10,209 nt of DNA from UBA2922 sp035352555 (GTDB taxonomy: Bacteria > Bacillota > Clostridia > Oscillospirales > Oscillospiraceae): the NCBI GenBank assembly GCA_035352555.1, contig DAOPXW010000064.1:1-10209 (forward strand), given 5' to 3'. Made by a program: the position numbers and the translations under genes. Under the pieces are notes generated by a model. The model searched no databases and was not told the DNA's origin. It saw nothing but the letters and a program-made list of their open reading frames with translations. Within the stretch, counting starts at the first letter, position 1. Each line of letters starts with the position of its first letter. This document shows positions 5,852 to 10,209 of this stretch, in pieces.

Positions 5852-8098
5852 ATGCCAAAGAAAAAGAAACCCGACGAGGAGATCAAACACGCCGCCGATC
5901 CCAATGTGATGGGCCTGCGGGCCGAGACTGTGGAGCAGCCCATCACGGAGACGCTGGAGACCAACTATATGCCCTACGCCATGTCGGTCATTGTCTCCCG
6001 CGCCATTCCGGAGATCGACGGCTTCAAGCCCTCCCATCGGAAGCTGCTGTATACCATGTATAAAATGGGCCTGCTCACCGGGGGCCGGACGAAGTCCGCC
6101 AACATCGTGGGCCAGACCATGAAATTGAACCCCCACGGCGACGCCGCCATCTACGATACCATGGTGCGTCTGTCCCGGGGCTATGAGGCGCTGCTGACGC
6201 CCTTTGTGGATTCCAAGGGCAACTTCGGCAAAATGTTCTCCCGGGATATGTCCTGGGCGGCGCCGCGCTATACGGAAGCCAAGCTCTCCGCCATCTGCGC
6301 CGAGCTTTTCCGGGACATCGACAAGGACACCGTGGAATTTTGCGACAACTACGACGGCAGCATGAAGGAGCCGGCCCTGCTGCCCACCACCTTCCCCAAC
6401 GTGCTGGTGTCCGCCAATCTGGGCATCGCCGTGGGCATGGCCAGCCAGATCTGCGGGTTCAATCTGGGGGAGGTGTGCGAGACCGCCATCGCCCTTTTGC
6501 AGGACCCGGAGCATGACGTGCTCTCCACGCTGCCCGCGCCGGACTTCCCCGGAGGGGGCGAAATCCTCTACGACCGGACGGAGATGGAGCGCATCTACCA
6601 GACCGGCCGGGGCGGCTTCAAGGTGCGGGCCCGCTGGCGCTTTGTGCCCGCGGAAAATCTCATCGAGATCTATGAGATCCCCTATACCACCACCGCCGAG
6701 GCCATCATGGACAAGGTGGCGGAGCTGATCAAGGCCGGCAAGGTACGGGAGATCAACGATATGCGCGACGAGACCGATCTGGGCGGCCTGAAGCTGGCCA
6801 TCGACCTCAAGCGCGGCACCGACCCGGAAAAGCTGATGCAAAAGCTGTTCCGCATGACGCCGCTGATGGATTCCTTCCCCTGCAATTTCAACATTCTCAT
6901 TGAGGGGACGCCCCGCGTCATGGGCGTGGGCGAGATTCTTTCCGAGTGGACGGCCTGGCGCATGGAATGCGTCCGCCGCCGGGTCTACTTCGAGCTTGCC
7001 AAAAAGAAAGACAAGCTGCACCTGCTGAAGGGCCTGGAAAAGATCCTGCTGGACATCGACAAGGCCATCGCCGTCATCCGCAATACCCAGCATGAGGAGG
7101 ATGTGGTCCCCAACCTGATGACCCAGTTCGGCATAGACGAGACCCAGGCCGAGTTTGTGGCGGAGATCAAGCTGCGCAACATCAACCGCGAGTACATCCT
7201 CAAACGCGTGGCGGAGACCGACGAGCTGGAAAAAGAAATCGCCGATCTGGAGGATGTGGTCTCCAGCAGGCGCCGCATCAGGGCCATCATTATCGCCGAG
7301 CTGAAGGATGTGATCAAAAAGTACCCCTCGCCCCGCCGCACCGGGCTGGTATACGACGCCGCGCCGGGCGAAGCCGCGGCGGAGGACGAGACCGAGGATT
7401 ACCATGTGACCCTGTTCGTCTCCCGGGAGGGCTATTTCAAAAAGATCACCGACGCGTCCCTGCGGATGTCCTCCGAGCAGAGATATAAGGAGGGCGACGG
7501 GCTTTTAACGTCCTTTGAGGCCTCCAACCGCGCGGAACTGCTGGTGTTCACCGACCGGGCGCAGGTTTATAAGACCCGCTGCGCCGATTTTGAGGACACC
7601 AAGGCCTCCGCGCTGGGCACCTTCCTGCCTACCAGGCTGGAGATGGACGACGGCGAGCGGGTGGTCGCGGTGGCGGATCCCGGCGATTACCGCGGCCAGC
7701 TCCTGCTGCTGTTTGAAAATGGCAAGGCGGCCCGCTTCGGCATGGACGTTTACGAGACCAAGACCAACCGCAAGAAGCTGGTCAACGCCTTTTCCGACAA
7801 ATCGCCCCTGCGCGGTATCCTGTTCTTCCGGGAGGAACTGGATGTGGCCGCCTTCGCGGACGACGGGCGCGCGCTGGTGTTCAACACCGCGCTTTTGCAG
7901 CCCAAGACCAGCCGCACCACTCAGGGCGTGGGCTGTATGAGCCTGAAGGCCCGGCGGAAGCTTCAGCGGGCCGAGCCGCTGGAGGGGGCCGGGATCAAGA
8001 ATGTCGCCCGCTACCGCGTGCGTACCCTGCCGGCCGCCGGCGCGGTGCTGCGCGAGGAGGACAGGGGAGAGGAGCAGCTTTCGCTGATCGGGGATTGA
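5852..8098 (+). CDS. Type IIA topoisomerase A subunit (GyrA/ParC-like, divergent)
   Basis: 748-residue DNA cleavage and rejoining subunit. The N-terminal core has YAMSVIVSRAIPEIDGFKP (42-60), the winged-helix segment HGDAAIYD (95-102, equivalent to the quinolone-resistance region) and the catalytic PRYTEA with Arg139 and Tyr140, the Tyr that forms the covalent DNA link. NLGIAVGMA (189-197) follows, and the tower and coiled-coil regions run to about 490. After an acidic linker (about 505-517) residues 518-720 form a beta-pinwheel-like C-terminal domain. Where gyrases have the QRRGGKG-type GyrA box, this protein has QRYKEGDG (543-550), so DNA wrapping is probably poor and the enzyme is more likely topo IV-like. 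Position 98 is Ala where E. coli GyrA has Ser83; Asp102 (Asp87) is kept. The ATG at 5852 follows GGGAAGGA (5835-5842) by 9 nt. The next gene starts 1 nt after its stop. Confidence 0.92.
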   Translation: MPKKKKPDEEIKHAADPNVMGLRAETVEQPITETLETNYMPYAMSVIVSRAIPEIDGFKPSHRKLLYTMYKMGLLTGGRTKSANIVGQTMKLNPHGDAAIYDTMVRLSRGYEALLTPFVDSKGNFGKMFSRDMSWAAPRYTEAKLSAICAELFRDIDKDTVEFCDNYDGSMKEPALLPTTFPNVLVSANLGIAVGMASQICGFNLGEVCETAIALLQDPEHDVLSTLPAPDFPGGGEILYDRTEMERIYQTGRGGFKVRARWRFVPAENLIEIYEIPYTTTAEAIMDKVAELIKAGKVREINDMRDETDLGGLKLAIDLKRGTDPEKLMQKLFRMTPLMDSFPCNFNILIEGTPRVMGVGEILSEWTAWRMECVRRRVYFELAKKKDKLHLLKGLEKILLDIDKAIAVIRNTQHEEDVVPNLMTQFGIDETQAEFVAEIKLRNINREYILKRVAETDELEKEIADLEDVVSSRRRIRAIIIAELKDVIKKYPSPRRTGLVYDAAPGEAAAEDETEDYHVTLFVSREGYFKKITDASLRMSSEQRYKEGDGLLTSFEASNRAELLVFTDRAQVYKTRCADFEDTKASALGTFLPTRLEMDDGERVVAVADPGDYRGQLLLLFENGKAARFGMDVYETKTNRKKLVNAFSDKSPLRGILFFREELDVAAFADDGRALVFNTALLQPKTSRTTQGVGCMSLKARRKLQRAEPLEGAGIKNVARYRVRTLPAAGAVLREEDRGEEQLSLIGD

Positions 8099-8099
8099 G

Positions 8100-8966
8100 A
8101 TGAAACAAAAGACCGTCCTTGCCGCTCTCAGCAAGTACTTTCTCATCACACTTGGCGCGCTGATCTATGCCGCGGGCTTCGATTTTCTGCTTTACCCCAA
8201 CGACGTCGTCTCCGGCGGCGTCACCGGCATCGCCATGATCCTCAACAAGCTGGCCGGACTGCCTATCGGCGTCATGACCATCGTGATAAACGTGCCGCTT
8301 TTCGCGGTGGCATGGAAAAAGTTCGGTCTGAAATTTATTATCGACTCCCTGCTGGGGATGGTGCTGTCCTCCATATTCGTGGACCTGCTGGCGATGCCGG
8401 GCATCGTCCTTACCCATGAGCCGCTGCTGGCATGCCTTATCGGCGGCGTCATCAAGGGCTTCGGCTTCGGCATTATTTACTGGGAGGGCGCCACCACCGG
8501 CGGCAGCGATATTCTGGCCAAGATGGTGCGCAGCCGTTATCCTTACATCAATTTCGGCACCATCATCCTGGTGATGGACGCCGTTATCATTCTGGCCTTC
8601 GCCGTCATCTTCAGCAACTTTGAAGCCGCCATGTACGGCGTCATCGCCATGTTCGTCACGACCAAGGTGGTGGATCTGGTGCTGTACGGCATCAACACCT
8701 ATAACGTCTGCTATATTGTCAGCAGCCGCAGCGGGGAGGTGTCGGGCGAAATCACCGGCACCATGCACCGGGGCGTCACCATCCTCCACGGCGAGGGCGC
8801 TTATACCGGCGAGGAAAAACAGGTGCTGATGTGCGTGGTGAAGCGCTCGGAAAGCGTAAAGCTCCGCGCCATCGTCAAATCCGCGGACCCGCAAGCGTTT
8901 TTGATCGTCACCGACGCGAAAAATGTGTTCGGCCACGGTTTCGGCGACATCGCCGACGCCGGCTGA
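8100..8966 (+). CDS. YitT family membrane protein (DUF161 with C-terminal DUF2179)
   Basis: 288-residue integral membrane protein of the YitT family, whose substrate or activity is not established. Five or six hydrophobic segments span residues about 12-205. Characteristic features are VVSGGVTGIAMILN (36-49) and the motif GATTGGSDILA (130-140). The C-terminal soluble DUF2179 domain (about 205-285) has the pattern MHRGVTILHGEGAYTG (222-237), then VLMCVVKR (242-249) and DPQAFLIV (263-270). Length is typical. The ATG lies 1 nt after the TGA of the topoisomerase A subunit and has only a weak GGGGA site (8090-8094) inside that gene, so its translation probably depends on coupling to the upstream gene. 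It looks complete, with no frameshift. The family call is sure; its link to DNA topology is only positional. Confidence 0.93.
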   Translation: MKQKTVLAALSKYFLITLGALIYAAGFDFLLYPNDVVSGGVTGIAMILNKLAGLPIGVMTIVINVPLFAVAWKKFGLKFIIDSLLGMVLSSIFVDLLAMPGIVLTHEPLLACLIGGVIKGFGFGIIYWEGATTGGSDILAKMVRSRYPYINFGTIILVMDAVIILAFAVIFSNFEAAMYGVIAMFVTTKVVDLVLYGINTYNVCYIVSSRSGEVSGEITGTMHRGVTILHGEGAYTGEEKQVLMCVVKRSESVKLRAIVKSADPQAFLIVTDAKNVFGHGFGDIADAG

Positions 8967-8977
8967 AAGGAGCAGCT

Positions 8978-10093
8978 ATGACCAGACGCCTGACAAGTTT
9001 CATTCTGTGCGCCGCACTGCTGTTGATGCTGTGCGGCTGCGGCAGCCTGTTCGATAAGGACTATTCCAGGGAGACCGACTATGTCAGCTCCGGGGATGCA
9101 GGCAGCGACGGAAAGAGTCAGGTGAAAAACTATTACGGGCTGAAGCAGGCCATCCTGCAGCTGGTGGAGACCCATGCCGCCAGCGGCGTCATCACTTTCG
9201 GCGAGTACGACGGCGACATCAGCACCGACCTCTCCAACGTCTGCTGGGAGCTGCGCACCCAGAACGCCCTGTGCGTCTACTGCGTGGACAGCATCGGCTA
9301 CGAACTCAACCATATCGTATCCTACGAGGAGGCCACCATTTCCATCCAATACAGCCGCACCCAGCAGGAGACGGAGCAGATTGTCTCCGTGGCCTACTCC
9401 ACGGGCATCCGCGACCATCTGCTCGCCGCGGTGGAAAATCTCAGCGGCAAGGTGGTGCTGCTGGTGAAAAACAGCGCGCTGGATGAGGAAGGCGTCAAAA
9501 AACTGGTGACCGATATTTATATGGACGACCCCACCTGCGCCGTCAAGGCCCCAAAGGCCACCGTCTATATGTACAGCGGCACGGGGTTGGAGCGGCTTTT
9601 CGACGTAACACTCAGTTATGGCGGTACGGCCTCGTCGCTGAAATATCAGAAAACCCGGCTGGACACCGCGGTAAGCGCCGCCGTGGACGCCTCCAAGGGC
9701 GATACCGAGATCCATACGGCGCTGAAGATCTGCGCCTACCTGGTGGGGCACAGCAAATATACCGCCGATTCCGGCGCCTCGTCCGCCTATGACGCGCTGG
9801 TGAGCTGCAATGCGGACAGCTGCGGTCTGGCGCTGGCCTACAAGGCGCTGTGCAACCAGCTGGGCCTTCAGTGCGAGGTGGTGACGGGACTGAAGGAATC
9901 CGCCGACCACAACTGGAACATCATCAAGCTGGGGGACGATTATTATCATGTGGATGTGTCCGCCTGCCGGACGGACGGATACGAGGCGGGCTTCCTGCGC
10001 AGCGACCAGGACATCTGGGGCGTGTACAAATGGGACGCCGCGGCTTACACGGAATGCCACGGCCCGCTGACTTACGCGGACGCGGCGGGCTGA
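8978..10093 (+). CDS. Lipoprotein with transglutaminase-like domain
   Basis: 371-residue exported lipoprotein. The N-terminus has MTRR, a hydrophobic stretch (7-18) and a lipobox LCGC whose Cys21 would be lipidated and anchor the protein outside the membrane. Residues 22-50 are a polar, Gly/Ser-rich linker. Residues about 245-330 form a transglutaminase/protease-like fold with a visible triad: Cys282 in SCGLALAYKALCNQLGL, His311 in DHNWN and Asp326 in YYHVDVSA. Such domains in bacterial surface proteins may act as cysteine peptidases or crosslinking enzymes; the substrate cannot be read from sequence. Residues 50-240 match nothing I recognise. The mature protein has twelve Cys including the lipidated one, which is high for an exposed Gram-positive protein. 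The ATG at 8978 was chosen because AAAGGAG (8966-8972) precedes it by 5 nt and the signal peptide starts right there. It is the last gene of the operon, and no terminator follows. Confidence 0.88.
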   Translation: MTRRLTSFILCAALLLMLCGCGSLFDKDYSRETDYVSSGDAGSDGKSQVKNYYGLKQAILQLVETHAASGVITFGEYDGDISTDLSNVCWELRTQNALCVYCVDSIGYELNHIVSYEEATISIQYSRTQQETEQIVSVAYSTGIRDHLLAAVENLSGKVVLLVKNSALDEEGVKKLVTDIYMDDPTCAVKAPKATVYMYSGTGLERLFDVTLSYGGTASSLKYQKTRLDTAVSAAVDASKGDTEIHTALKICAYLVGHSKYTADSGASSAYDALVSCNADSCGLALAYKALCNQLGLQCEVVTGLKESADHNWNIIKLGDDYYHVDVSACRTDGYEAGFLRSDQDIWGVYKWDAAAYTECHGPLTYADAAG

Positions 10094-10111
10094 GTTTTGG
10101 AAAATTCGGGC

Positions 10112-10139
10112 TTGACAAGGCGCTGTTTTGTGGTACAAT
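10112..10139 (+). promoter_or_regulatory. Strong promoter of the tRNA-Gly gene
   Basis: A perfect -35 box TTGACA (10112-10117) and -10 box TACAAT (10134-10139, 5/6) are separated by 16 nt. A TGG just before the -10 box (10131-10133) adds an extended -10 element. A start near 10146 leaves a leader of about 10 nt before the tRNA. This strength is usual for stable RNA genes. Confidence 0.88.
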
Positions 10140-10155
10140 CAAACACGTTCTGATT

Positions 10156-10209
10156 GCGGCCATAGCTCATCTGGTAGAGCGCCACCTTGCCAAGGTGGAG
10201 GTAGCGAGT
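10156..10209 (+). tRNA. tRNA-Gly (anticodon GCC), 3' end cut by window
   Basis: The 5' acceptor strand is GCGGCCA (10156-10162). The D-arm stem is GCTC/GAGC (10165-10168 with 10177-10180) around a loop containing GGTA. The anticodon stem is CCACC/GGTGG (10182-10186 with 10194-10198), and the 7-nt loop TTGCCAA has anticodon GCC at 10189-10191, reading GGC and GGU glycine codons. A 5-nt variable region and the first T-arm strand GCGAG (10204-10208) follow, then the window ends. The T-loop and 3' acceptor strand are not visible, but the T-arm start and the spacing fit a normal tRNA. Confidence 0.93.

Noticed and set aside
8831..8977. Upstream in-frame start for the lipoprotein at 8831
   Set aside because: It overlaps the YitT gene and would bury the signal peptide and lipobox inside the protein; the ATG at 8978 has a good ribosome binding site.

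Overview
The window looks like chromosomal DNA from a GC-rich anaerobic member of the Clostridia, possibly of the Oscillospiraceae/Ruminococcaceae type. That is inferred from an [FeFe]-hydrogenase, a yaaL-bofA pair (bofA belongs to the sporulation sigma-K checkpoint), a divergent second-type topoisomerase II pair of the kind found in many Clostridia, a YitT-family protein, strong purine-rich Shine-Dalgarno sites and vegetative sigma-A type promoters. No mobile element, CRISPR array or phage gene is visible.

Layout. Positions 1-1005 carry the C-terminal part of an [FeFe]-hydrogenase, cut by the window edge and closed by a strong terminator. A promoter then drives two tandem MgtC/SapB-family membrane proteins (1116-2531). 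A bidirectional terminator separates them from a convergent minus-strand pair, a YaaL-like DUF2508 protein and BofA (3080-2588). A gene-free stretch of about 440 bases follows (3081-3520). It holds the yaaL leader with a start-site hairpin, a cluster of hairpins ending in a perfect intrinsic terminator (a candidate small RNA), and a good promoter.

From that promoter a compact plus-strand operon runs to 10093: a GyrB/ParE-like ATPase subunit (3521-5515), a 100-residue membrane zinc-ribbon protein (5528-5830), a GyrA/ParC-like cleavage subunit (5852-8098), a YitT-family membrane protein (8100-8966) and a lipoprotein with a transglutaminase-like domain (8978-10093). Gaps are 12, 21, 1 and 11 nt. 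A near-consensus promoter then precedes a tRNA-Gly(GCC) gene cut by the window end.

The two topoisomerase subunits should form an A2B2 type IIA enzyme. Both keep the catalytic residues, but the A subunit lacks a recognisable GyrA box, which favours a relaxing/decatenating (topo IV-like) role over negative supercoiling. The zinc-ribbon membrane protein between them is the least explained part of the operon. The best candidates for something undescribed are that gene arrangement and the structured, terminator-ended stretch at about 3190-3427.
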